Origin: Agelas oroides
Lineage: Eukaryota; Porifera; Demospongiae; Agelasida; Agelasidae
NCBI GenBank assembly: GCA_949130485.1
Contig: OX422183.1
Span: 26,365,316 to 26,429,315 of the forward strand
Reading direction: 5' to 3'
Length of the DNA stretch: 64,000 bases
Positions 10,540-23,400 of this stretch are shown one piece after another. Every line of letters starts with the position of its first letter. Position 1 is the stretch's first letter. A program made the translations under genes and the position numbers. The notes under the pieces were generated by a model. That model saw only the letters and a program-made list of their open reading frames with translations, made no database searches and had not been told where the DNA came from.

Positions 10540-11620
10540 CCATTTAAAGCCCGCCGACCGAGTATCACACACAAACAAACTAATAATACTCACCGTGAAA
10601 TAGTCGCCGCAGTACAAACCCAAATAATCTTCGGTACAGGATCGCCTACCAGCGAAGAACAAGCCTCCCAGATGTTCCACCAAGACGACATGATAGCGAG
10701 CCAGAACCAGTACGTTAACCGTTCGCCCATCCCCCTAGTTATTATAAGTTAATATGATAACTCCACCCATTGAGCCCCACCCCCAATTTGTTTAGAAATT
10801 TGAATATTTATAGCACTGTGAATGCCCATAGCACTATGTCTATGTGCCAACCAAAAGCTGGGCTCCTCAAAGCAAACCTTAGGCAGGGAGTGGTCCCGCC
10901 CTTTCTGTAGTAGGCCACAGATCGGGAGTTCAAAGGGACCAGTGGCGGTGCCACGGGGGGCGAAGGGGGGCGTACGCCCCCCCAAACCGCCCGTCTGGCC
11001 TGGTCGCTGGGCGGGCGCCATGCTATTATCTACACGGCCACAGCTAGCTAGCTAGGTACGTAGATCAGACATTCTTTGTAACTCAAGATAAGAGAGAAGT
11101 CCACTCATCCAGTCGAAGGAGCAGCAGCCCAGGAGTCCATTGATTCAGTCGCAGGAGCAACAGCCCAGTAGTCCACCGATTCCGTCGAACGACCAACAAC
11201 CCACTCAGTCCCATCGTCAAGCAGACGTTCAGCTTCTACTCTGAGTGGTGGTACCGCAAATCATAAATTTTGTGCATGCTTCTCCCCCCCAACCCTCTAC
11301 TGCTGTGCACGCCTATGAAAGGGACCGAAACCCGTGGTCATGCGAGGACCGGAAAGGGTACTCCCCTGAAGACCAGTATATATTTTTTAGCATATCTCCC
11401 AAAGAACAGTAACTAACCGCCCCATCCATTTGAGCCATAAATGCCCCACCCATTTAAGTCATAAATGCCCCACCCATTTAAGCCATAAAATGCCCCATCC
11501 ATAAATGCCCCATCCCCATCTCCCTTTATGTTTTAACTTCACACTTTATGTATGTGTGAAATTTTGAATATCGATGTGCCAGTGGTGTTGGTGCTCCCCC
11601 ACTCGACACACAACCTCTAC
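10540..11620 (-). repeat. right arm of the large inverted repeat (with insertion)
   Basis: Reverse complement of 8834-9515, interrupted by the 378-bp element at 10940-11317. Shared blocks include the GGTGGAACATCTGGGAGGCT frame, the AACTCCACCCATTGAGCCCC stretch, the CCCGTGGTCATGCGAGGACC block and the 24-bp minisatellite. Confidence 0.85.
10940..11317. mobile_element. hAT-like non-autonomous element, 8-bp target duplication
   Basis: The insert starts CAGTGGCGGTGCCACGGGG and ends GTGCACGCCTATG, flanked on both sides by AAAGGGAC. The inverted arm at 9153-9175 holds the uninterrupted site with AAAGGGAC once, which proves an insertion with an 8-bp duplication. An 8-bp duplication and a CAGTGGCGG terminus fit hAT-type elements. 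It has no coding capacity and carries a GC-rich palindrome (GGGGGGCGTACGCCCCCC). Confidence 0.75.
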
Positions 11621-14600
11621 TTGGCTCTACTACACGGCTCTACTACATTCTACCAAAGCTCTACTTGACTCTACATGACTCTACTACTATATACCATGCC
11701 TCTACATGACTCTACTTGAATCTACTACACTCTACCATTGCTCTAGTTGGCTCCACATGGCTCTACCACATTCTACCATGGTTCTGTTTGATTGTACTAC
11801 ACTCTACCATGGCTCTACTTGGTTCTACCTGTCTCTACTGCACTCTGCCATGGCTCTACTACATTCTGCCATGACTCCACTTCACTCTTCTTGACACTAC
11901 CACACTCTACCATGACTCTACTTGGCTCCACATGACTCTAACACATTCTACCATGGTTCTACTTGGTTCTACTACACACTACCATGGCTCTACCACATTA
12001 TACCATGGCTCTACTTGATTCTACATGCCTCTACTACATTCTACCATTGCTCTATTTGACTCTACTTGACTGTACTACACCGTACTATGGCTCTACATGG
12101 CTCTAGTTGACTCTACTACACTCTACCATGGATCTACTTGGTTCTACTTGACTCTACTGCACTCTACCATGGCTCTACTACATTCTACCATGACTCTACT
12201 TGGCTCCACATACCATGGTTCTACTTGGTTCTACTACACTCTACCAAGGTTCTACCACATTATACCATGGCTCTATTGACTCTACATGCCTCTACTACAT
12301 CCTATCATTGCTCTATTTGACTCGACTAGACTGTACTACACCGTATTATGGCTCTACTTGGCTCTAGTTGACTCTACTGTGGTCTACCATGGCTCCACTT
12401 AGCTCTACTTGGCTCTACTACACTCTACCATGGCTCTACTACGTTCTAACAAAGCTCTACTTGACTCTACATGACTCTACTGCTATATAGCATGGCTCTA
12501 CATGACTCTACTTGAATCTACTACACTCTACCATTGCTCTAGTTGGCTCCACATGGCTCTACCACATTCTACCGTGGTTCTATTTGATTCCACTACACTC
12601 TACCATGGCTCTACTATATTATATACCATGGCTATACGTTAATCTCCATCACTCTGCTACATCATACCATTGCTGTTCTTGACTCTACTTGACTCTACTA
12701 CACCCTACTATGGTTCTGCCTGGCCCTACTTGACTCTACATGGCTCTACTACACTATCATGACTCTACTTGGCTCCACATGACTCTAACACATTCTACCA
12801 TGGTTCTACTTGGTTCTACTACACACTACCATGGCTCTACTACATTCTACCATGGCTCTACTTGATTCTCCGTTATTCTGCTACATCATACCATTGCTCT
12901 TCTTGACTCTACTTGACTCTACTTCAGCCTACCATGGCTCTACTTTGCTCTACTTGACTCTACTGCACTCTACAATGGCTCTACATGACTATACTTGGCT
13001 CTACTACATTCTACCATGGTTCTACTTGGTTCTACTACAGTCTACCATGGCTCTACTACATTCTACCATGGCTATACTTGACTCTACATCACTCTGCTGC
13101 ATCCCACCATTGCTCTTCTTGACTCTACTTGACTCTACTACACCATACCATGGCTCTACTTGGCTCTACTTGGCTGTACAACACTCTATCATTGCTCTTC
13201 TACATCCTACCATGGCTCTATACTTACCTCTACATGTCTCAACTACACTCTACCATGGCTCTACTTGCATCTACCTGACTCTACTACACTCTACCATGGT
13301 TCTATACGTGGCTCTACTTGGCTCTCCTTCGCTCTACCATGGCTCTACCACATTATACCATGGCTCTATTGACTCTACATGCCTCTACTACATCCTACCA
13401 TTGCTGTATTTGACTCTACTTGTCTGTACTATACACCGTACTATGGCTCTACTTGGCTCTAGTTGACTCTACTATAGTCTGCCATGGCTCCACTTGGGTC
13501 TACTTGGCTCTACTACACTCTACCATGGCTCTACTACATTCTACCGAAGCTCTACTTGACTCTACTACACTCTACTACTTTCTACCATGGCTCTACATGA
13601 TTCTACTTGAATCTACTACACTCTACCATTGCTCTAGTTGGCTCCACATGGCTCTACCACATTCTACTTAGTTCTACTTGTCTCTACTACACTCTTCCAT
13701 GGCTCTTCTACATTCTACCATGGCTCTATACTTGACGCTATACATGATTCTACTACAGTCTACCATGGTTCTACTTGGTTCTACTTGTCTCTACTACACT
13801 CTGCCATGTCTCTACTACATTCTGCCATGACTCCACTTCACTCTACTTGACACTACCACACTCTATCATGACTCTACTTGCATGGCTCCACATGACCCTA
13901 ACACATTCTACCATGGTTCTACTTGGTTCTACTATGCACTACCATGGCTCTACAACATTCTACCATGGCTATACTTGACTCTACATCACTCTGCTACATT
14001 CCACCATTGCTCTTCTTGACTCTACTTGACTATACTACACCCTACCATGGCTCTACTTGGCTCTACTTGGCTCTACTACACCCTATCGTTGCTCTTCTAT
14101 ACATTCTACCACTTACCTCTACATGTCTCAACTACACTCTACCATGGTTCTACTTGGATCTACCTGACTCTACTACACTGTACCATGGCTTTGTACTTGG
14201 CTATACTTGGCTCTCCTACACTCTTCCATGGCTCTACCACATTATACCATGGCTCTACTTGACTCTACATGCCTCCACTACATCCTACCATTGCTCTATT
14301 TGACTCTACTTGACTGTGCTACACCATACTATGGCTCTACTTGGCTCTAGTTGACTCTATAGTCTACCATGGCTCCACTTGGCTCTACTTGGCTCCACTA
14401 CACCCTACCATGGCTCTACTACATTCTACCAAAGCTCTACTGGACTCTACATGATTCTACTACTTTCTACCTTGGCTCTTCTACATTCTACCATGGCTGT
14501 ACTTGGTTGTACTTGTATCCACTACACTCGACCATGGCTCTACTTGGTTATACTTGTCTCTACTATACTCTGCCGTGGCTCTACTACATTCGGCAATGAC

Positions 14601-15637
14601 TCCACTTGACTCTACTTGACTCTACCACACTCTATCATGACTCTCCTTGGCTCTAACACATTCTACCATGGTTCTACGTGGTTCTACTGCACTCTACTAT
14701 GGCTCACTGCATTCTACCATGGCTCTACTTGAGTCTCCATCACTCTACTACAACATACCATTGCTCTTCTTGACTATACTTGGCTCTACTTGACTGTACT
14801 ACACTCTATCATGGCTCTACATGACTCTACTTGGCTCTACTACATTCTACCATGGCTCTACTTGACTCTACAAGACTCTACTACACCCTACAATGGATCT
14901 ACTTGGTTCTACTTGACTCTACTGCATTCTATACCATGGGTCTACTACATTCTACCATGACTCCACCTGACGCTACTTGACTCTACTACACTCTACCATG
15001 ACTCTACTTGGCTCCACATGACTCTACCACATTCTACCATGGTTCTGCTTGGTTCTACTACAGTCTACCATGGCTCTACTTGACTCTACATCAATCTACT
15101 ACATCCCACCATTGCTCTTCTTGACTCTACTTGTTTCTACTACAACCTACTATGGCTCTACTTGGCTCCACATGACTCTACTACATTCTACCATGGTTCT
15201 GCTTGGTTCTACTACACTTTACCATGGCTCTACTACATTCTACCATGGCTCTACTTGAATCTACATCAATCTACTACATCCCACCATTGCTCTTCTTGAC
15301 TCTACTTGACCCTACTACACACTACCATGGCTGTACTTGGCTCTACTTGGCTCTACTTGACTCTGCTACACTCTACCATGGCTCTACTTGGATCTACTTG
15401 ACTCTACTGCACTCTATCATGGCTCTACATGACTCTACTTGGCTCTACTACATTCTACCATGGCTCTATATACTCGACTCTACAAGACTCTACTACACTC
15501 TACCATGGATCTACTTGAGTCTACTACACTCTACCATGGCTCTACTAAATTCTACCATGGCTCTACTTGACTCTCCATCACTCTATACTGCATCCCACCG
15601 TTGCTCTTGACTCTACTTGACTCTACCGCACCCTATA
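11612..15637 (+). repeat. CTCTAC minisatellite array, main block
   Basis: Four kilobases built from CTCTAC units spaced 10-11 bp apart, with longer recurring phrases such as CTACACTCTACCATGGCTCT and CCACCATTGCTCTTCTTGAC. The longest open frame (12810-13466, 218 codons) is repeat-derived, and other frames of the same stretch are equally open. I see no gene here. Confidence 0.93.
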
Positions 15638-15639
15638 CC

Positions 15640-15805
15640 ATATAGATTCAAGAAGAGCAATGGTAGAATGTAGTACAGTGATGTACAGTCAAGTAGACCC
15701 ATGTTATAATGCAGTAGATGCATGGTAGAGTGTAAGTAGAGCCAAGTAGAGCCAAGTAGAGCCATTGTAGAGTGTAGTAGAGTCAAGTTGAGCAATGGTA
15801 CACAG
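15640..15805 (-). repeat. CTCTAC minisatellite, inverted tail
   Basis: The same motif continues as GTAGAG after an orientation switch near 15640. Confidence 0.85.
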
Positions 15806-15810
15806 CAAAA

Positions 15811-15935
15811 ACAACGGTATGAAGTTCATACCAAAATAGGTATGGTTCACTTTTTACACTGAGCATACCAAAAACGGTATGAATTTCATACCACTGATAA
15901 TCGTACCAAAAACGGTGTGATCATCATACCAGTAG
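15811..15935. repeat. GGTATGAAGTTCATACC palindromic repeats
   Basis: Four degenerate copies of ACCAAAAACGGTATGAA with an inverted TTCATACC partner occur in tandem. Each pair is a short hairpin. No other function is visible. Confidence 0.75.
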
Positions 15936-16353
15936 ACAGTATATGATTTTCATCCATAAATGTCATGCTGCTTATAGCAGTATAATCCATGCATTGCACA
16001 TTCAGCTTGTTCTTGCTGTTGAATGACATTACTGTGGCAAAACAGATTATAATGCACATAAGGAAATGCACTGACAGCAAAAGCAAGTAAACTTGAGTAT
16101 ATAGCATCTACTTAGTTCAAGTATAAAGTCACTTCTTGCTTCTGTGCTTTCTAAAGTATAGATATCTGCATGTGTGAGGAAACAAGACAGCATAAATACA
16201 TGATCATAGTATACTGTTGGGCAGAAATAAAAGGGCTCTGGGAAAGGAGAGAGTAGGGTACAAATGCATTATGTCTATATAGTGGAGAAACAAAAAAACA
16301 AAGATCAGGGGAAACTAAATTTACGTGTGTTTACAAGTATACATGTGCTGTAC

Positions 16354-16693
16354 CTCTACTTCTTCACTTAGTTATTGCTCTGTGTCTGTGTGAGTGTGTG
16401 TATGCAGAGGAGAGAAGCGAAGAGAAGATAAACGAGGAAGGAACATCTACCTCTAATTCTTTGCTTGGCTCATGTTCTGAGTTTGACTGTGAATGTGGGA
16501 GTAGTAGGGAAATATGAAAAGAAGAGGTTATCATTGTACATATAATACCCCAGGCTGGCCTCCATCTACCCAGTGTGTACATACGAGGGGTAAAAACATC
16601 AAAGAATGAGAGTACAGTTATGGGACAGAAAGGACAAGGGTGCACTATGAGAGAGAAAGAACTGTACCTCTAATTCTTCACTTGGCTTTTGTT
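16354..16693 (-). other. three repeated 26-nt mini-exon-like modules
   Basis: On the minus strand, 16668-16693, 16451-16476 and 16354-16379 each read CAG, then a 26-nt block, then a GTA donor-like triplet. The blocks encode EQKPSEELE, EHEPSKELE and a version with a stop, when entered in phase 1. Surrounding sequence is also partly repeated. They could be alternative acidic cytoplasmic mini-exons or decayed duplicates. No transcript context ties them to gene A. Confidence 0.22.
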
Positions 16694-16807
16694 CTGTGAT
16701 AGACCCTAGATGTAAAAGTGGTGAGGAAGAATGTATCACTGTGACAATACATCAGGCTGGCTTCTATTTAGTTTCATGTACGTGTGTGGGGAGAGAACAA
16801 CATCAAA

Positions 16808-17085
16808 GGGAGTAGAGGCAAGTAGAGCCAAGTACAGCCATGGTAGAATGTAGTAGAGCCGTGGTAGAGTGTAGTAGAACCAAGTAGACCCATTGTAGAG
16901 TGTAGTAGAGTCAAGTGGAGCCAAGTAGAGTTATGGTAGAGTGCACTAGAGTCAAGTAGAGTCAAGTAGAATCATGGTAGAATGTAGTAGAGCGATGGTA
17001 CAGTGTAGTAGAGCCAAGTAGAGCCATGGTAACCTGAGTATAATGGAGGCAAGTAGGGTCAAGTAGAGCCATGGTAGAATGTAGT
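16808..17085 (-). repeat. CTCTAC minisatellite, inverted block
   Basis: GTAGAG-oriented version of the array, ending at an orientation switch near 17086. Confidence 0.88.
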
Positions 17086-17086
17086 A

Positions 17087-18465
17087 GTCTAGTACTACAC
17101 TCTACCATGGCTCTACTACATTCTACCATGGCTGTACATGGCTCTACTTGCCTCTACTACACTATACCGTGGCTCTACTTGGCTCCACTTGACTCTACTA
17201 CACTCTACAAAGGGACTACCTGTTTCTAGTACACTCTACCATGGCTCTAGTGCATTCTACCATGGCTCTACTTGCTCTACATGACTCTATCACATTCTAC
17301 CATGCCTCTAGTTGACTCTACTTGACTCTACTGCACTCTACCATGGCTCTACTTGACTCTACTACGCTCTACAATGGCTCTAATTGGCTCTACTTGACCC
17401 TACTGCACTCTACAATGGCTCTACATGGCTCTACTACACCCTTCCATGGCTCTACTTGGCTCTACTCAGCTTTACTACACTCTACGATCGCTCAACTTAG
17501 CTCCACTACACTCTACAATGGGTCTACTTGGTTCTACTATACATTCGACCATGGGTGTACGTGCCTCTACTTGCCTCTACTACACTATACCATGGCTCTA
17601 CTTGGCTCCACTTGACTCTACTACACTCTAAAAAGTGACAACCTGGTTCTAGTACACTCTACCATGGCTCTACTTGCTCTACCACGCTCTGCCATGGGTC
17701 TAATTGGCTCTACTTGACCATACTACACTCTATACAATGACTCTACTTGGCTCTACTACACTCTACCATGGCTCTACTTGGCTCTACTACACTGTACCAT
17801 CGCTCTACTACATTCTACCATGGCTCTACTACATTCTACCATGGCTCTACTTCTGGCCTCTACTTGTCTCTACTACACTATACCATGGGTCTACTTGGCT
17901 CCACTTCACTCTACTATGCTCTACAATGGGACTACCTGTTTCTAGTACACTCTACCATGGCTCTAGTGCATTCTACCATGGCTCTACATGACTCTATCAC
18001 ATTCTACCATGCCTCTAGTTGACTCTACTTGACTCTACTACGCTCTACAATGGCTCTAATTGGCTCTACTTGACCCTACTGCACTCTACAATGGCTCTAC
18101 ATGGTTCTAGTTGGCTCTACTACACTCTACCATGGCTCTACTACACCCTACCATGGCTCTACTTGGCTCTACTCAGCTTACGCTCTACCATGGCTCTAAT
18201 TGTTCTACTTGACCCTACTGCACTCTACAATGGCTCTACTTGGCTCTACTACACTGTACCATCGCTCTACTACATTCTACCATGGCTCTACTTCTGGCCT
18301 CTACTTGTCTCTACTACACTATACCATGGGTCTACTTGGTTCACTTCACTCTACCACGCTCTACTTCTGGCCTCTACTTGTCTCTACTACATTATACCAT
18401 GGGTCTACTTGGCTCACTTCAATCTACTACGCTCTACAATGGCTCTACTACATTCTACCATGGCT
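17087..18465 (+). repeat. CTCTAC minisatellite, last block
   Basis: Plus-oriented array with internally duplicated longer segments, for example the CTCTACTTCTGGCCTCTACT phrase repeated within a few hundred bases. Frames inside it are artefacts of the motif. Confidence 0.9.
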
Positions 18466-20364
18466 GTCTCCCATGGGATCAAACCAGTGCTAGTAGCAGT
18501 GTATCCCTCTGCCTCAGAGTAGACTTTTTGCTGACCTTGTAGGTAGAGCCCATCGTCTGTAGCAGCTCTTGGTTTCTTGGCAGGCGGCTCAAGAATTGGA
18601 GTACTACTCTCGTGCTCATCACATATAGAATTCGTGAAAGGATCTATAGCATCTTATTTACTTGCAAAACTGAAATAGCATACTTTGGGTCATTTACTGT
18701 GAACAACCCTGAACTTAGTGTGAAGTAGTTTTATTTTGTAATGTGCACGTTCCGTAAAGAAACGAAGAAAAGATGATTCAAACTCAGACACATGCGCAAT
18801 GTGAACTTCGACCTTCAATCCTTAATTTGTGGTGTCCCTCAAAACTGATATGGGCAGGGACCTGAAACTAAAGTGCAAGTTGGAATGGCCTTACCCTTCT
18901 TCTGTGCACTAGACTGAAGAAAGCACCAGGGAACGAATGACTACTCCATGCTAGAATTGGCTAAACTGTCAGGATTTAATTATCTTACGTGTGACTTTAT
19001 TAGTCTCAATTGCCTAGCACTTCTTATCAGCAGTACCATTGGCATTTTGTGGGCGGTTGTTGTATGAGTTGCTCTCACAGGACTGTCTGTACTATCCTCC
19101 ATGACCACCCGTAAGATGGTTACTACTAACAGTTTGTTCACATTCCTTCGATGACATTTCAAGTATGAGTCACATGCATGATTGTGCTTATAGTTTCAGA
19201 AATGTAGCTAGAGAAAGTGAGGAGGTTAAGTATTATGTGGTGCTGACATCCTCGATGAGTAGTTTATTTGTGTCATTTGCTATATAGGCTCATAGCTGCT
19301 GTGCACCTGACCATTGATGAACCGATTATGTGAGTGCAGCTGTATAATTATTCATACCAAGGCATTGTACAAAAATAATGAAAGCCCATTGAACTTCTAA
19401 AAAGCTCAGCGTCCTTTTCATGTTGCTGGGAGTTACCTATCATTCTAGCACACTTATCGACTAAAGTCAGTGGAATCTAGCTAAGAACAAGGCAGATGGT
19501 ATAAAAATCTGAAAATCACACAAAAATGAACTGCTATCATAATAGAATGGATAATACAATGAATTTAGATGTCATTTTGTGTTGCCAAGGTCTACATGGT
19601 GAAAGAAGACAATATTTGAATGATAGACATATAATAATATATTATGTAGCAACACAAAAGAAAAAATCAATATGTAATTGCCCTTTGATGTTCTGCCTGA
19701 TAGTGTAACTAAAATGTGGGGCAAGGATAATCTTTGGGAAGTCTCACAAGTTGCATAGTAGGTACTCCTGGACAAAAAGCAACTGTACCAGAACACACTG
19801 CTACAATTCTGCTCAGAAAGCCATTAGTGTGGGCAACTAGTATTTTGTGAAGGGAATTAACTCTTAATAACCAGTACCTTGGGGCGAAGACTGGGACATA
19901 TAGATATGTCTAAATTATGGAATGACAACTTTCATGAGTTCTGAAACATTGGCCAAAATCTAATTAATGAACCATATCTTAATAACCTTAGATTGACTTA
20001 CTGGATTCTGAGAGTTGCAGAATAAGCAATATGAAAGTGCAGTTATCAATATCTAAATTTTAAACACATAAATGCAATAATTGACAGCAGCTTGGTTGTC
20101 AGGAGAAGCAGGAAGGGAAGCCTTTCTGACAGGCTAGTGGACAGACTAATGGGCAGCATGCATGTGCACTGCATGTGGGAAGCCACTAACAGGAAGTAAT
20201 GTGAGGATTTGTAGTCCCAGGTTGCTGGTACCACAAAATACCCCAGAAAGTAAGCTTGAATCCATGGATATCGCGCTATAGTATCAATGTGTAAAAGGTG
20301 TGGATGCTTGGAACAAGCACTTGCTCGACAACCAACACTAATAACCAAAGATGTGCTTACATGA
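18466..20364. other. gap between satellite and gene A, no gene recognised
   Basis: About 1.9 kb of ordinary AT-rich sequence downstream of gene A's stop codon, expected to hold its 3' UTR and polyadenylation region. A minus-strand open stretch near 18990-19090 starts after an ACAG and ends at a GTAAGA. It could be an alternative 3' exon but has no support beyond splice-like ends. Confidence 0.4.
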
Positions 20365-20401
20365 TCAATTTGAATCACTGTCATCAGCTTCCTCTCGGTA
20401 T
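20365..20401 (-). CDS. gene A exon 17: C-terminal exon
   Basis: After a CTACTTGCAG acceptor the phase-2 frame reads [12 protein letters not shown] then TGA. The acidic tail is plausible for a receptor. The sequence runs into a GTAAGC soon after the stop, so a spliced 3' UTR or a different ending is possible. Confidence 0.55.
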
Positions 20402-23400
20402 CTGCAAGTAGGTGCCAGGGGAATGCACACATAATCAATGATGCTACTTCACATTCAACACACTGTGCTATAATAAGTGCACACAAGTGGTTATGATTAT
20501 AACACTAACAAGAGTGGCATTGGCTAGCTAATAGTGTGTGCATGTATAGTGTTGTGGACTCTCTAGCTAGTTAGCATTGCTACACATTACCAGTTACCCA
20601 GTGAATCCACATGCTACATATATACTGGCTGGAAGAAAATCGACACCACCACATGCTACACACTACACTAGCTAGCCAGCAAGCCACAAAGCTACATGCA
20701 AACTGCATGTAGTAAATATTCACACAACCATGTCAAAACGTTAGTTAATAGATAGCAGGTCCCATTAAAGAATACAATGACAATAACATTGTACAATTGC
20801 TTGTGTCAAGTGTAAAATGTAATATGGATACGGTCAAAACTTAGTCTCATGCCGAGCATGTTAAATGTCCAATCACTTACTTCTTCATGTCTTCTGCATT
20901 CTCCTTTTCTGCATATCAAGAGCATAAAGAGCATCTGTTGATATCACTGTCATCATCTTTGAGTAATAGCCTTGGACATGCTACATTTGCTACCTGCTAT
21001 ACAGTTTCACTTTCTCTAAATTAGGGCTGACAGTCACATCACTCCTGATGTTGATCATAGATAATGCTACATGTACTGACAAAGCAAGTGAGCTTGGTGT
21101 AAACAACCAGCTTGATTTACACTACTCGGCACCGCTAGCTTTTGTACAGGCCTTTAAAAAAATTCCGTTCAAGGATCGTCAGGCATTGCAGTCTGTCACT
21201 GAGTGCCCCAATTGGTTTACTTCATAACGAAGTAGTAGCCAGGCTCTGTTTTGTGAATGAGGCTTATACATGTACATGTTTACTAATGGTATCTGTACCA
21301 ACCATGCAAGAAACAAGGTGTGCAGCTTTACACATCATCCATCAAATACTGTTGTGCACATGCTAATAGAAAGTGCATCGTAACAAACCAACTACCAGCA
21401 AACACAGTGTTATGAATGTTTCGTAAGTGTAGCTAGAGAAGACTTTACAGTTCTGAAGAACAGAAGGAATGGTGCTACCAGAACTTCAAGGTATGTTGTC
21501 TGATTATTTCCATTCTACTCACTGTATTCTTCTGCAGAAGCTGACAGTGTATATTGCCTAACCTTTATTATGTACTAGCTTCAAGTTTGTTTTGTGCATT
21601 CAGAATATACAAACCTTTTTTTTCAGCATCATAGGTCCTTCTGCGATCTCTCCACAGAAGTGCAATGCAGCAGCAAAGAATACAGCACAGCAAAATAGCC
21701 AACAGCAGAAAGATAACTATCAAAGCAATGTGCCACCCCCTCAATCCCACTCCAAGTTGAATGGCCCTCTGTTGTGCGAAGGTACTGCTACCTGTATCAC
21801 TTATAGCTCGGACACGGAAACGGTATTCCGAATTTAGGTTGGCATTCTCAATGACATGAAAGTTCTGCTTAACTACAACTGTCTGATTCTCTCTGAGTCT
21901 GTTATCCTCGTAACGCAAAATTTCCAGCACATAGCTACCTACATGTTGACCAGCGAATGTCCAATTAATGTGGAGGTTTGTGCCATCAACCAACTCCACA
22001 TTTGTAATCCTAGGAGGAGCAACAGCTGAGGTGGATATAAAAAGCAGTGCACTTAAACACAAGGTCACACTAAAAGCTATTCTCATTAATTCATCATGCA
22101 CAAGATTAAACAAAGGCTGTTAAGTAATGCAGAATCTTTGCTTGTAATTATACTAAAGAAGGCAAGGTGCTTTGGCATAGGCAGCTGAAATGTACATAAT
22201 GCTAAGCAACATAAATATAACGGGTTATTTTAAATATTTTCATGGGTGGAGAATTTGAAATGTTCTTAGAAGTAATTTCATGGTTGCAATTCAATCCGGG
22301 ATAACACAATATAAACTTTGACCCAAGAGGTTGACTATCACTTCATTATGAAGCAATAGTAATAGCCCCATCCAGCTTTCTATGGCTTCTGTTGCTCTAT
22401 GAATGAGGCTATGATAGTGATGAACTTAGCATTCATAAATGATACGGCATTCATGAAGTATAATTATCAATGTATTGTAAAAGCATATAGCCTGCTAGGC
22501 AATGAGCTTACAACAGAAATCTTTGTGCAGCTCCTTCGTCTCCCTCAAATTCACCATTGCTTCAAAGCAATGTGCTAAACAATGATTTACACATGAGGCT
22601 AATACACAACGAACCTGCGCAGTTCCTTCCATCTCCCTGAAATCCAACACTACACTGGCAGATATAGCTCCCGAGCATGTTTACACACATAGCATTACTG
22701 TGACAACTGTGCAGATCTAGTGCACACTCATCAATGTCTGTGGATACACAAATGTCAAGAGCTCACACAAACAACAGCCACATGGATAGCTACAGATGTT
22801 CTTGACTACAGATAAATAAGAAAAGGGGAAACAGTGAAATGGTTAGTGGTTTTTTAATACAAATGCACTCTGTAGGAAATGCCCATTGCACTTTTGTGTC
22901 AAGCAACCTGCAAAGGTCTGTAGTCTCATAGATAAATCAGTGGTATGTTATGACTCTAGTACTGATGAACAGGACTTGCAAAAGTGGGGCAAATCAGGTA
23001 ACTCTTGTCGTATTAATTCACATAAGGTGACACCCATTTACAATGTAACAATTTAAAATGCTGGGGTATGAGATTGACACAAAGCAAACCTGTGCAGCTC
23101 TTTCCATCTCCATGGAATCCAGCATTGCATTGGCACAAATAGCTCTCAACAGTGTTGACACATGTAGCATTAGTGTGGCAACTATACAGCTCTTGCTCAC
23201 ATTCATCAATATCTGTGGATGCAAGAAGATTAAGAACTTATCAATAATTCAGCCTAGCAACACAGAAATGGCTGGACTGCACAAGACAGTCACATGCCTA
23301 GCAACAGCTTCAGTATGAGAAATAAACTGGAGGTAATGTCATTGACTTCTTTACGAACTACCAAACAACACAGACCAATGTACCTAGTTTTGTTAGTAAA

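Noticed and set aside
12810..13466. 218-codon open frame and many overlapping frames in the CTCTAC arrays
   Set aside because: The frames are open because the CTCTAC motif seldom makes stops. Several phases are open over the same bases and the translations are only Leu/Ser/Tyr/His repeats.
20046..20486. 146-codon minus-strand open frame near the end of gene A
   Set aside because: It has no recognisable domain and overlaps gene A's last exon in a different frame. The spliced interpretation is supported by an acceptor, phase and an acidic tail.
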